Both the position numbers and the translations under genes were made by a program. The notes under the pieces are model-generated. The model saw only the letters and a list, made by a program, of their open reading frames with translations. It had not been told where the DNA came from and did not search any database. Positions 55,983 to 64,000 of a DNA stretch of 64,000 nt are shown one piece after another; the first letter of the stretch is position 1, and every line of letters starts with the position of its first letter. Source of the DNA: Pseudomonadota bacterium (GTDB lineage Bacteria > Pseudomonadota > Gammaproteobacteria > Burkholderiales > Burkholderiaceae_C); NCBI GenBank assembly GCA_022566735.1, contig JADFIG010000010.1:1-64000 (forward strand). Reading direction: 5' to 3'.

Positions 55983-57497
55983 TCAGGCGAACTTGCGCTG
56001 GCAGGCCAGCACCGCGGCCGCCACCACGGCGACCACGCTCAATCCCCAGTAGAAGTCCGTGCAGGCCATCAATGTGGCCTGTTGCGACGCCAGCCCGGCC
56101 AGGCCTTGCAGGGCCTGCGCGCTCATGGCGTGGCCCGCCTGCAGCAGCAGCGGGTCGCTGCCATCGCCGGCATACCAGGGGCTGATCGCGGCCGTGCCCT
56201 CGGCCAGGCGCTCGTAGTGCAGGGTCGAGCGCATCTGCAGCACCACCGTGGCCACCGACACGCCCGTGGCATTGGCCAGCTCTCGCATCGCGTTCTTGAC
56301 CTGGTAGGCCTGCGAGAACACCTTCTCATCGACGTTGCGGAAGGTGCCCATGGCCGCCGTGCCCTGGGCCACGGCCACGAACACGCCGTTGAACAGCAGC
56401 AGTGGCACGAACAGCTGCGCCTGCGTCACCTCGCTGCTCATGGCGCTCATCCACCCGCCGTGCAGGCACAGCGCGGCCAGGGCCACCCACAGGTAATGCT
56501 TGAGGTGCCGGTGGTGTTGCACCAGCTTGAAGTGCACGGACATGACCAGCAGACCGCACAGGGAAGTCGCCCCCAGCAACCAGCCGCTCGACGTGACGGC
56601 GAACCCCAGCCCCGTGACCAGGAACACCGGCGTCATGTAGCTGGCCACGGCGCTGACCACGTAGCAGAAGAAATACACCGACAGGCCGATGAGGAAGCGG
56701 CCGTCCACGAAATGCCGGTAGGGGATGAGGCCGTCGTGGCGCGCGCTGTCGTGCCACAGGAACCAGGCCACCCCCGCCAGGGCGGGCAGGCCCAGGGCGC
56801 ACAACCAGCCCGCCGAGGCGAAGACGTCGTAGGGCAGGCGCTCCAGCACGAACTGCAGCAGGAAGGCCGCGGCCACCAGGGCCAGGGTGGCGCCGGCATG
56901 CACCCGCCCGACCTGCTCGTGCTCGATGGGCTCGTGCCCGGGCATGGCGTACTCCACCAGCCAGGCCACCCCGGCCGTCATCGGCACCATCACCAGGAAG
57001 ACCGAGCGCCAGCCCCAGTCCTCCAGCATGTGGGCGGCCACCAGCGGCGCCAGCCCTGCCCCCAGGAAGATGCCGATGGCAAAGCACATGAGGGCGGTGC
57101 GCCGGTCGGTGCCGGTGTGGTGCTGCACCTGCACGCGCGCGCCGGTGAACAGCGCCGAGCCGCCGATGGCCTGCACCATGCGCCCGGCCATGTAGCCCGG
57201 CACGTCGTGGGCCAGGCCGGTGAGCAGCGCGCCCAGCGCGAAAAACCCCAGCGAGACGCGGATGAAGGGCCGGTAGCCAAAGCGCTGCACCCAGACGCGG
57301 TGCTTGAACAGCATGACGATGGCGACCGCGGCGTAGGCGGCGGCGGCCAGGCTGAACTCCTCGGGCGCCGCACCGATGCCCCCCCGGATGTGCACCGAGG
57401 CGAACGAGGCCATGACGCTTTGCAGGTACTCCAGCCAGACCAGCCCCGACAGCATCAGCAGGTGGGCTTGGCGCTGTCGCAGGGGCACGTCGGTCAT
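55983..57497 (-). CDS. MFS transporter, DHA2 (EmrB/QacA-like) family
   Basis: 504 residues with 12-14 membrane segments. It opens QAHLLMLSGLVWLEYLQSVM and has GRMVQAIGGSALFTGARVQV and LAPLVAAHMLEDWGWRSVFL, typical of drug:proton antiporters of the DHA2 group. No EmrA-type membrane fusion protein gene is adjacent. The ATG at 57497 is preferred over one 14 codons upstream. It is divergent from a LysR regulator, which probably controls it. Confidence 0.88.
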   Translation of the reverse strand: MTDVPLRQRQAHLLMLSGLVWLEYLQSVMASFASVHIRGGIGAAPEEFSLAAAAYAAVAIVMLFKHRVWVQRFGYRPFIRVSLGFFALGALLTGLAHDVPGYMAGRMVQAIGGSALFTGARVQVQHHTGTDRRTALMCFAIGIFLGAGLAPLVAAHMLEDWGWRSVFLVMVPMTAGVAWLVEYAMPGHEPIEHEQVGRVHAGATLALVAAAFLLQFVLERLPYDVFASAGWLCALGLPALAGVAWFLWHDSARHDGLIPYRHFVDGRFLIGLSVYFFCYVVSAVASYMTPVFLVTGLGFAVTSSGWLLGATSLCGLLVMSVHFKLVQHHRHLKHYLWVALAALCLHGGWMSAMSSEVTQAQLFVPLLLFNGVFVAVAQGTAAMGTFRNVDEKVFSQAYQVKNAMRELANATGVSVATVVLQMRSTLHYERLAEGTAAISPWYAGDGSDPLLLQAGHAMSAQALQGLAGLASQQATLMACTDFYWGLSVVAVVAAAVLACQRKFA

Positions 57498-57566
57498 GGG
57501 GGCATGTCGGGAGGGGGAGCGTCGATTCTGGTGCGCCACCTAGAATCAAGGAAATAGATTGACTTG

Positions 57567-58574
57567 ATGCCAACCATGCACGACATCGATATCAGGCACA
57601 GCGACTTCCACCGCATCGACCTCAACCTGCTGGTGGCGCTCGACGCCTTGCTGACCGAGTGCCACGTCGCGCGTGCCGCCGAGCGCATCTTCATCGGCCA
57701 ACCGGCCATGAGCCACGCGCTGGCGCGGCTGCGCACGATGTTCGACGACGAGCTGCTGGTGCGCTCGGGCAAGCGCATGGAACCCACCGCGCGGGCACGC
57801 GAGCTGGCCCCCAAGGTGCGTGCCTGGCTGGCCGAGGCCGCCGGCTTCATCTGCCGTCCGGAGGATTTCGACCTGTCCCGCGCCGAGGGGGTGGTGCGCA
57901 TGTCCATCCCCGACGGCATCGAGACCCTGGTGGCGCCGAGCCTGGTGGCCTGGCTGCGGCAGGCTGCGCCCGGCGTGCGCCTGCGCATGCAGCTGCTGGA
58001 GGTGGACCACGTGCTCGATGCGCTGGACGCCGACGAGCTGGACATGGCCATCGTCGCGGTCGACGTGCCCGTGCGCAACTGGCACCAGCAGCAGCGCCTG
58101 CTGACCTCGCACTTCAACTACCTGTACTCGCCGCGCCAGCTCACCTTGCCGCCCGATGCCACCCTGGCCGACCTGGCCGCGCAGGCCCACGTCGTCAGCA
58201 GCCACCGTGGCGAGGCCGCCAGCGTGGTCGACCAGTGCTTCACGCAGCACGGCCTGGCGCGGCAGGTGGTGGTGTCATCGGCAAGCACCTCGGCCATGAT
58301 CCGCATGCTGCTGCAGGCACCGCTGCTGTCCATCCAGCCGGACATCCACTCCAGCCAGATGCACCAGGCCGTGGGCACCGAGGCCCTGGTGGTGCGGCCG
58401 CTGCCGACCGACCCGCCGCTGCTGATCCACTCCCACCTGGTCTGGCACAAGCGCCACGACCGCCAGCCCCTGCACCTGCAGGTGCGCCAGAAAATCGCGG
58501 CGCTGATGGCCGATTTCGACGGCCTCTGCTCGGTGGGCAGCGCGGGGGTCAGCGCGGGGGTCAGCGCAGGTTGA
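57567..58574 (+). CDS. LysR-family transcriptional regulator
   Basis: 335 residues. The helix-turn-helix reads HRIDLNLLVALDALLTECHV and AAERIFIGQPAMSHALARLR, as in the NodD/LinR/DntR-like branch; the effector domain is full length. It is divergent from the MFS exporter with about 70 bases between. AAGGAA lies upstream; the ATG at 57576 is an alternative start. The C-terminus ends in SAGVSAGVSAG, made by a short tandem DNA repeat, and its last 14 bases overlap the end of the DUF748 gene. Confidence 0.87.
   Translation: MPTMHDIDIRHSDFHRIDLNLLVALDALLTECHVARAAERIFIGQPAMSHALARLRTMFDDELLVRSGKRMEPTARARELAPKVRAWLAEAAGFICRPEDFDLSRAEGVVRMSIPDGIETLVAPSLVAWLRQAAPGVRLRMQLLEVDHVLDALDADELDMAIVAVDVPVRNWHQQQRLLTSHFNYLYSPRQLTLPPDATLADLAAQAHVVSSHRGEAASVVDQCFTQHGLARQVVVSSASTSAMIRMLLQAPLLSIQPDIHSSQMHQAVGTEALVVRPLPTDPPLLIHSHLVWHKRHDRQPLHLQVRQKIAALMADFDGLCSVGSAGVSAGVSAG
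58538..58570. repeat. 12-bp tandem repeat at two convergent gene ends
   Basis: CAGCGCGGGGGT occurs twice (58538-58549, 58550-58561) followed by a partial copy. It encodes the SAGV tail of the LysR regulator and contains the stop of the opposing DUF748 gene. Confidence 0.7.
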
Positions 58575-61500
58575 ACTGCACGCTGGCGCCGCCGGACTTG
58601 TCGTTGGCCTGGCCCTCGGTGGCCACCCTGGACGCCGTCAGGCGCACGCGCTCGGCGTCGAGCTTGTCGGACAGGTAGGACTTGACCGCATCGGCACGGT
58701 CGTCGGCCAGGCCTTTGAGCGCCTCAGGCCCCACGGTGGCCGAGGCCTTGAGCAGCGCGGCCATCTGGTCGTCGGGCAGGCTCTGCGCGATGCCCACCAG
58801 GTTGCGCGGCTTCTTGATGTCGGCGGCCTTGTAGGCGGCCTTCAGCCAGGTGCTGCGCTCCGCCGGCTCGATGCCCACCTCGGACAGGTCCTGCCCGGTG
58901 GACTTGGCCTTGGCGCGGCGCATGAGCTGCTCGACGTGGGCCTGGCGCAGGCCTTCGGTGTCGATGTCGGGGTCGGCCCAGCCCGTGCCTTCGAGCTTGA
59001 GCGCGGGGCGGTCCTTGAGCTTGGTGGCCAGCGTGTCCAGGCGCTCGCGCGCGGCGGCGCTGAGCTCGGCCGACCCGGGCTGGAAGGGCACCACGCCCAG
59101 CTCGCTCGACGAGCCGCCCGTCAGCAAGGCGAACGGCGCCGTGATGGCCTTGCTCAGCAGGTTGACGATGACCTTCCAGATGATGCCGCCCACCGAGAAC
59201 TGCGGGTCGTCCAGCGAGCCGGAGATGGGCAGGTTGACGTCGATCTCGCCGCGCGAGTTCTTCAGCAGGGCCACGGCCAGCAGCACGGGCAGCTTGGTGG
59301 CCTCGGGGCTGTCGACGCGCTCGCCGAAGGTGAGCTGGTCGAGGAAGACCTGGTTGTCGGCCTCCAGCTTGCCGTCGTCGACCTTGTAGCGCACCGTCAC
59401 GGACAGCGTGCCCTTCTCGATCGCGTAGCCGGCGTAGCGGGCCGAGTACGGCGTCAGGCGCGTCAGCTCGATGCCCTTGGCCGTGCCGGCGATGTCGGTG
59501 TAGAGCTTGGGGCCCAGCGGGTGCAGCTTGCCGCTGATGCGCAGGGGCGCGCCGTCGTCCACCGCGCCGCTGACCTCGACCGTGGCGGGCTCGGGTGTGC
59601 GCGAAGACACGGCCGAGATGTCGCCGGCGATGCGGGTCAGGCGGGCCGAGTAGTTGGGCTTGATGAAGGTGTCGGTGAAGTCGATCTCGCCCTGGCCCAG
59701 GTGGATGCCCTGCCAGCGCAGTTGCGGTGCGGCCGATGCCGATGCCGATGCCGACGGCAGCGTGGCCGTGGTCACGGTGGTGCCGCCGGGAGCGCGGGTG
59801 GTGACGGGGCTGGCCGCCGCGGCTGCCGGGCTGCCGCCCGCCGCACCGCCTGCCTGCGGCGTGGTGATGGACTGCTCGCCCTGGTCGGCACGGCGCACGA
59901 TGCTGGCCAGGTTCAGGCGGCCATCGGGGTTGACGATGACGCGCCCGTAGAAATCCTTGAGCGCGATGAAACCGAGGTCGGCGTCGATGCCGCCCTGGGC
60001 ATAGGCGAGGTCGGTGCTGTCGAGCTGCAGGCTGGCCCAGCGCAGGAACAGCGCGTCGTTGACGCGGTCGCGCAGGCGCAGGTCGCTGAGGCCGAGCTTG
60101 CCCTGGTAGCGCGCGCTCAGGCCGCGGCGCGGGTCATCGGTCAGGGTGATGCGGCCCTCGGCCTGGGCGGCGGCCGAGCCCAGCGCGACGTTGAGGTGCG
60201 GCTCCAGGTAGGGCTGCAGCGCGCGCAGATCGAGGTTGGCCACGGCCAGCGCGCCCTTGACCGACAGCGGCTGCGGGCGCACCTCGCCCTTGAAGCGCAG
60301 CTTGCCCTGGCCTTGCGCCAACGTTTGCAGCGCGATGGCCAGGGGCTGGTCCATGCGCTGGCTCAGGCCCTTGACGCTGAGGTCGGTGCGCTTGAAGAAG
60401 AACACGCCCGCGGGGCTGACGGTCTGGTCGGTGAGCTGCACGGCGCAGGCCTCGCAGCGCAGCTCGCCCAGGGTGATGGGGGCCTCGGCTTTCGCGCCCG
60501 GCTGGGTGGCGGCCTTGGCATCCGCCTGCCCGGCCGGGCCTGCGGGCGCCTGGCCCAGCCACAGCCCTTGCGCATCGCGCGACAAGGCCGCGTCCAGCTG
60601 GTCCACGGTGACGCTGGCGATGGCCAGGCGGCGCAGGCCGGCATCCTGGGGCGCCAGGCTGGCTTCGGCCTCGATGCCATCGACCGTGAGGGCCTGCCAG
60701 CCGATGCGGTCGCGGCGGCCGGCCTGGCTCGCTTTGCCGGCCTGAGCTGCGGGGACTGCCGGGGCGGCATCGGCACGCAGGCCGCTGAGCTTGAGCTGCG
60801 TCTGGCCAAGGGTGGCGGCTTGCTCGGCCACCCGCACGTGCGCGGTCGCGGCCAGCTGGCCTTGCGTGACCGTCACCGGCAGGGCCAGCTGGCGCTGCAG
60901 GGGCCGCAGCCACGGGGCCAGCGGCCAGTCGGCCAGCGTGAGCTCGGCCTCGGCGCGCTGCTGCACAGGGTGGGCGGTGCCCTGGGCCTGGAAGCGGCCG
61001 CCATGCTCGTCCTGCAAGGCCAGCTTCCAGCGGGCATCGGCGGCCTTGGCGCTGGCGTCCAGGCCCTGCACGTCGAGCAGCAACTGGCTCAGGCGCGGCC
61101 AGGGCGCGTCGGCCTGGGTCTGCGCGTCGATGGCGCTGGCGGCAAGGTGGAACTGCGCGACCGACCATTGCCAGGGCGCCGCAGCCGGGGTGGCATGGGT
61201 GGCCGGTGCCGGTGCGGCCGACGGTGCGGCGGCCGCACGCAGCTTCACGCGCAGGCCGTCCAGGGCCACGCTGGCGATGGCGGCGCGGCGGGCCAGGGGT
61301 TCGGCGTCGATGCCGGCGATGCGCAGGGTGTCCCAGGCCGCGTCGACACGGCCCAGGCCGGGCGCCTGCGGCAGGCCGATGTCGAGCTGGCCGACCTGCG
61401 CACTGCCGCGCACGGCCAGCAGGGGCAGCGCGGGGGCCTTGCGTTGCTCGAACACGAGGGTCAGGTCGGTGTCGAGGCGGCCGGCGCGGGTGTCCGGGCG

Positions 61501-62313
61501 CCAGGCCTCGGGGATCAGCGGGCGCGCCTCGCCCAGCCAGTGGGCCAGGTCCACGGCCTGCCACTTGACCACCACCTCGCTGTGGTGGCCCTCTCGGAAC
61601 GGCAGGGTCTTGCCCTCCACCTTCAGCGTGCTGCCGTCGATGCGCGCCGCCAGCAGCGGCTGCACCCTGACGTCGATGTCGCTGGGCAGGCTGCTGACGA
61701 AGGGCACGTTCAGGCGGATCTGGTCGACGCGGTGGCGTTGCGCCAGCACGCGGTCTTCGAAAACCACCACGCCGTCGCTCAGTTCGATGTTGAAGATGGC
61801 AAAGCGCGCCGGGCCGCTGTCGGGCTCGGGCTGAGGCTTGGGTTGGCTCAGGCGCTCGATGACCTCGGTGATGTTGAAGCGGTCGGCGCTCTGGCGCTCC
61901 AGCAGCAGCTCGGGCTGGACCAGGTGGACGTGGCGCAGCACCGGGGCCATGCGCCAGAGGGACTCCAGCGACAGTTGGGTGTCGGCCTGCTTGAGCTTGA
62001 ACCAGGGCTGCGCGGTCGGCCCCACGGCCAGCGCCTTGGCCTCCACGGCCAGCGACCAGGGATGCACCACCAGCTCGCCCAGGCTCACCGGCGTGCCCAG
62101 GGCCTCGGTGGCGGCGGCCTCGATGCGGGGCTTCAGCCAGCCCGGCAGCCAGTGCCCGAGCAGTCCCGTCCACAGCCCCGCCAGGGCGAGCAGGACCAGC
62201 AGCAGCCGCAACAGCCCACGCCAGGGCCGCCGCCCTCCCCCGCCGGACCGGGTGTCAGGCGCAGGGACAGGCATGGCGGGGGCTGGAGACGGTTCGGAGG
62301 CCGGAGCGGTCAT
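58561..62313 (-). CDS. DUF748 (AsmA-like) envelope protein with C-terminal OmpA-like region
   Basis: 1250 residues. One membrane segment (about 33-55, RGLLRLLLVLLALAGLW) anchors a very long periplasmic part. It begins as in DUF748/AsmA proteins (ALGTPVSLGELVVHPWSL, ARFAIFNIELSDGVVVFEDR) and contains FSVGGIIWKVIVNLLSKAIT near 1060. The last 150 residues (VPFQPGSAELSAAARERLDT, then LDAERVRLTASRV) resemble an OmpA-type peptidoglycan-binding domain. AsmA-like proteins are thought to bridge lipid transport between membranes. An Ala/Ser-rich linker lies in the middle. The 3' end overlaps the opposing LysR gene by 14 bases. Confidence 0.88.
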   Translation of the reverse strand: MTAPASEPSPAPAMPVPAPDTRSGGGGRRPWRGLLRLLLVLLALAGLWTGLLGHWLPGWLKPRIEAAATEALGTPVSLGELVVHPWSLAVEAKALAVGPTAQPWFKLKQADTQLSLESLWRMAPVLRHVHLVQPELLLERQSADRFNITEVIERLSQPKPQPEPDSGPARFAIFNIELSDGVVVFEDRVLAQRHRVDQIRLNVPFVSSLPSDIDVRVQPLLAARIDGSTLKVEGKTLPFREGHHSEVVVKWQAVDLAHWLGEARPLIPEAWRPDTRAGRLDTDLTLVFEQRKAPALPLLAVRGSAQVGQLDIGLPQAPGLGRVDAAWDTLRIAGIDAEPLARRAAIASVALDGLRVKLRAAAAPSAAPAPATHATPAAAPWQWSVAQFHLAASAIDAQTQADAPWPRLSQLLLDVQGLDASAKAADARWKLALQDEHGGRFQAQGTAHPVQQRAEAELTLADWPLAPWLRPLQRQLALPVTVTQGQLAATAHVRVAEQAATLGQTQLKLSGLRADAAPAVPAAQAGKASQAGRRDRIGWQALTVDGIEAEASLAPQDAGLRRLAIASVTVDQLDAALSRDAQGLWLGQAPAGPAGQADAKAATQPGAKAEAPITLGELRCEACAVQLTDQTVSPAGVFFFKRTDLSVKGLSQRMDQPLAIALQTLAQGQGKLRFKGEVRPQPLSVKGALAVANLDLRALQPYLEPHLNVALGSAAAQAEGRITLTDDPRRGLSARYQGKLGLSDLRLRDRVNDALFLRWASLQLDSTDLAYAQGGIDADLGFIALKDFYGRVIVNPDGRLNLASIVRRADQGEQSITTPQAGGAAGGSPAAAAASPVTTRAPGGTTVTTATLPSASASASAAPQLRWQGIHLGQGEIDFTDTFIKPNYSARLTRIAGDISAVSSRTPEPATVEVSGAVDDGAPLRISGKLHPLGPKLYTDIAGTAKGIELTRLTPYSARYAGYAIEKGTLSVTVRYKVDDGKLEADNQVFLDQLTFGERVDSPEATKLPVLLAVALLKNSRGEIDVNLPISGSLDDPQFSVGGIIWKVIVNLLSKAITAPFALLTGGSSSELGVVPFQPGSAELSAAARERLDTLATKLKDRPALKLEGTGWADPDIDTEGLRQAHVEQLMRRAKAKSTGQDLSEVGIEPAERSTWLKAAYKAADIKKPRNLVGIAQSLPDDQMAALLKASATVGPEALKGLADDRADAVKSYLSDKLDAERVRLTASRVATEGQANDKSGGASVQFNLR

Positions 62314-62408
62314 GGGCAGGTGCCGCGCAAGGCGTGCGGCAAGGAGTCAACCCCGCCATGTTAGCGGGATGGGGCCCCCCATGGCCGTGATTCGGCTTCA
62401 GCCGGGGT

Positions 62409-63128
62409 TCAGCCTGGGGCGGGCGGGTTCGGCTGCAGGGGGGGCTGCAGATGCGCCTGCAGTTGCTGGGGCGTGTCCGCGTCGCGCAGCACGCCGGGAT
62501 CGTCCACGTCGACCTGCAGCGCGCTCGACCAGTCCAGCAAGGCCTGCGCGCCGCGGTCACCCTGCAAGCCCGGTGTGCCGTCCTGGCCCAGCAGGCGCGG
62601 CCACACGGCGCGCGGCAACACACGGGGGTGGCCGAGTTGAGCGCCATGGGGTTCGCGATGGGGTTCGCCATGGCGCGGCAGCACCAGGCCGCCGCTGGCC
62701 GCAAAGCCGGCACACAGGCGGCGCAGGGTGTCGGCGCGCACCCAGGGCATGTCGGCCAGCGACACCAGGGCCGCGGCCACGCCGGCCTCGTCCTGGAGCT
62801 GCCGCAAACCTTCGGCCAGGGTGCGGCCCTGGCCCTGCGCGGCGCCTTCGCAGACCACGCAGCGCGCGCCCAGCGTGGCGCACACGGCCGCGGCAAAGGT
62901 GTCGCCCGGGCGGGTCAGCACCCAGACCTCGTCCAGCACCTCACAGTGGGTGGCCACCACCGCTTCGAGCAGGCTGCGGCCATCGGGCAGGCGGGCCTGG
63001 CGCTTGTCGCTGCCAAACCGCGTCGAGCTGCCCGCGGCCAGCACCAGCACCACCATGCGCGGCCTGGGGGCCTGGCCGGACGGCGACGGTGGGGAAAGCG
63101 GTGACAGCGGGGGGCTCGGCTCAGGCAT
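62409..63128 (-). CDS. MobA/MocA-like nucleotidyltransferase
   Basis: 239 residues. The NTP-transferase opening is VLVLAAGSSTRFGSDKRQAR, with LVSLADMPWVRADTLRRLC and LDVDD-type ending. This matches MocA, which makes molybdopterin cytosine dinucleotide. The adjacent molybdenum hydroxylase subunit gene 66 bases upstream on the same strand supports a cofactor-maturation role. The 24 residues before VVLVLAAG are Pro/Ser-rich; the ATG at 63056 may be the true start. Confidence 0.8.
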   Translation of the reverse strand: MPEPSPPLSPLSPPSPSGQAPRPRMVVLVLAAGSSTRFGSDKRQARLPDGRSLLEAVVATHCEVLDEVWVLTRPGDTFAAAVCATLGARCVVCEGAAQGQGRTLAEGLRQLQDEAGVAAALVSLADMPWVRADTLRRLCAGFAASGGLVLPRHGEPHREPHGAQLGHPRVLPRAVWPRLLGQDGTPGLQGDRGAQALLDWSSALQVDVDDPGVLRDADTPQQLQAHLQPPLQPNPPAPG

Positions 63129-63193
63129 GGGCGCAGCCTAGCCGATGTGCTGAGCCGGCATCAACCCACCCGCGCACGGCAGACCAGCCGCGC

Positions 63194-64000
63194 TCAAGTG
63201 GCCGCCAGCCGGATCGGCAGCGTGCGGATGCGCTGGCCGGTCAGCGCGAACAAGGCATTGGCCACGGCCGGCGCCACCGGGGGCACGCCCGGCTCGCCGA
63301 CGCCGCCGGGCGGGTGGGCGTTGCGCAGGATGTGCACCTCGATGCGCGGCATCTGCGCCAGCTTGAGCATGGGGTGGTCGGTGAAGCTGCTTTGCTGCAC
63401 GCGGCCCTGCGCCAGCGTGACCTCGCCGAACAGCGCCGCCGTCAGGCCGAAGACGATGCTGCCCTGCACCTGCGCTTCGACCGTGTCGGGGTTGACCACC
63501 ATGCCGCAGTCGATGGCGGCCACCACGCGGTGCACGCGGACCTGGCCGGCATCGACCGAGACCTCGGCCACCTGCGCACAGATGGAGCCGAACGCTTCCT
63601 GCAGGGCGATGCCCCGCGCGCGGCCGGCCGGCAGAGGCTGGCCCCAGCCCGCTTCCTTGGCCACGCGCTCCAGCACGGCGCGGTGGCGCGGGTGCTGGCC
63701 GAGGCGGTCGCGGCGCCAGGCAAAGGGGTCCTGGCCGGCGGCATGGGCCAGCTCGTCGGCAAAGCCTTCGACGAAGAAGGCGTTGTAGGAGTGGCCCACG
63801 CTGCGCCAGTAGCCCACGGGCACATGGCCCGACAGGCGCACCTGGCGCACGGTCAGGTGGGGGATGTCGTAGGGCAGGTCGTAGGCGCCTTCGATCTGGT
63901 TCTTGTCGGGCGAATCGGCCGCGGCCCAGGGCAGCAGGCGTTGGGTGGCGCCGTAGGTGGTCGACTGCGCGGCAACGCGGTTGTGCCAGGCCAGGGCCTG
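63194..64000 (-). CDS. Molybdopterin-binding subunit of an aldehyde/isoquinoline oxidoreductase (IorB-like), C-terminal part
   Basis: Incomplete; the N-terminus lies beyond the right edge. The frame runs without a stop to base 64000 (about 268 residues). The visible part has [10 protein letters not shown] near the edge, [40 protein letters not shown] and [20 protein letters not shown] with the active-site Glu. These fit the large subunit of the xanthine dehydrogenase superfamily, isoquinoline 1-oxidoreductase beta-subunit type, which hydroxylates aromatic or aldehyde substrates at a molybdenum centre. The neighbour MocA-like gene would supply the cofactor. The substrate is unknown. Confidence 0.88.
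   Translation of the reverse strand, partial: QALAWHNRVAAQSTTYGATQRLLPWAAADSPDKNQIEGAYDLPYDIPHLTVRQVRLSGHVPVGYWRSVGHSYNAFFVEGFADELAHAAGQDPFAWRRDRLGQHPRHRAVLERVAKEAGWGQPLPAGRARGIALQEAFGSICAQVAEVSVDAGQVRVHRVVAAIDCGMVVNPDTVEAQVQGSIVFGLTAALFGEVTLAQGRVQQSSFTDHPMLKLAQMPRIEVHILRNAHPPGGVGEPGVPPVAPAVANALFALTGQRIRTLPIRLAAT

Noticed and set aside
52638..57557. A 1639-codon plus-strand open frame covering several genes
   Set aside because: Low complexity Gln/His/Gly/Arg composition with no domain, and antisense to a flagellar-like gene, the large regulator and the exporter, all with intact catalytic or structural motifs.
58936..62364. A 1142-codon plus-strand open frame
   Set aside because: Antisense to the DUF748 gene, which has a membrane anchor and family signatures; the plus frame has none.

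Overview
The window is high-GC chromosome of a betaproteobacterium of the order Burkholderiales, probably near the Leptothrix/Sphaerotilus/Ideonella or Comamonadaceae lineages. This is inferred from gene orders typical of that order (hemA-prfA-prmC with grxD and ubiX downstream, rplU-rpmA-obgE-proB, bioA-bioD with queD-queE) and from the overall protein character. No rRNA, intact tRNA or CRISPR array is visible.

The left 5 kb is a foreign, visibly more AT-rich island. It begins with the first codons of an outward-running IS transposase. Next comes a tight leftward three-gene operon encoding an sce7726-family protein with a PD-(D/E)xK nuclease signature, an sce7725-family protein, and a RES-domain protein with an N-terminal zinc ribbon. 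An intact tyrosine integrase follows. The island ends at a 3' tRNA-Met(CAU) remnant that is still followed by a rho-independent terminator. The operon looks like an unassigned defence or toxin cassette and is the most interesting part of the window. The left end of the island lies outside.

From 5.1 to 19.7 kb lie a LysR regulator with a shortened effector domain, a cupin protein, a sulfate-binding protein, a PAS histidine kinase overlapping a REC-DUF3369-GGDEF-EAL response regulator, an AraC regulator next to a fatty acid desaturase, a complete ferric iron ABC transporter (binding protein, fused permease, ATPase) with a Fur-like box, and murU. From 19.8 to 29.3 kb come miaB, the biotin genes bioF, bioD and bioA, an NhaR-type regulator divergent from a Bax inhibitor-1 protein, a DUF535 protein, and the queuosine genes queD and queE.

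From 29.4 to 42.8 kb is a housekeeping block: hemA-prfA-prmC, a beta-barrel-like protein, grxD, ubiX, a lytic transglycosylase, proS divergent from rppH, a periplasmic solute-binding protein, and the leftward rplU-rpmA-obgE-proB cluster. Obg here carries a lysine/alanine-rich histone H1-like tail of about 110 residues made of 15-bp DNA repeats.

From 42.9 to 64 kb are a patatin phospholipase, a LOG-family protein, a MoeB/ThiF protein, a C-terminal processing protease, a WbpM-like sugar dehydratase, a glutathione transferase, a ferredoxin, a lipoprotein, dinB, a very short flagellar-rod-like protein, a large winged-helix/ATPase regulator, an MFS exporter divergent from a LysR regulator, a 1250-residue DUF748 protein, a MobA/MocA-like nucleotidyltransferase and the C-terminal part of an IorB-type molybdenum hydroxylase subunit.
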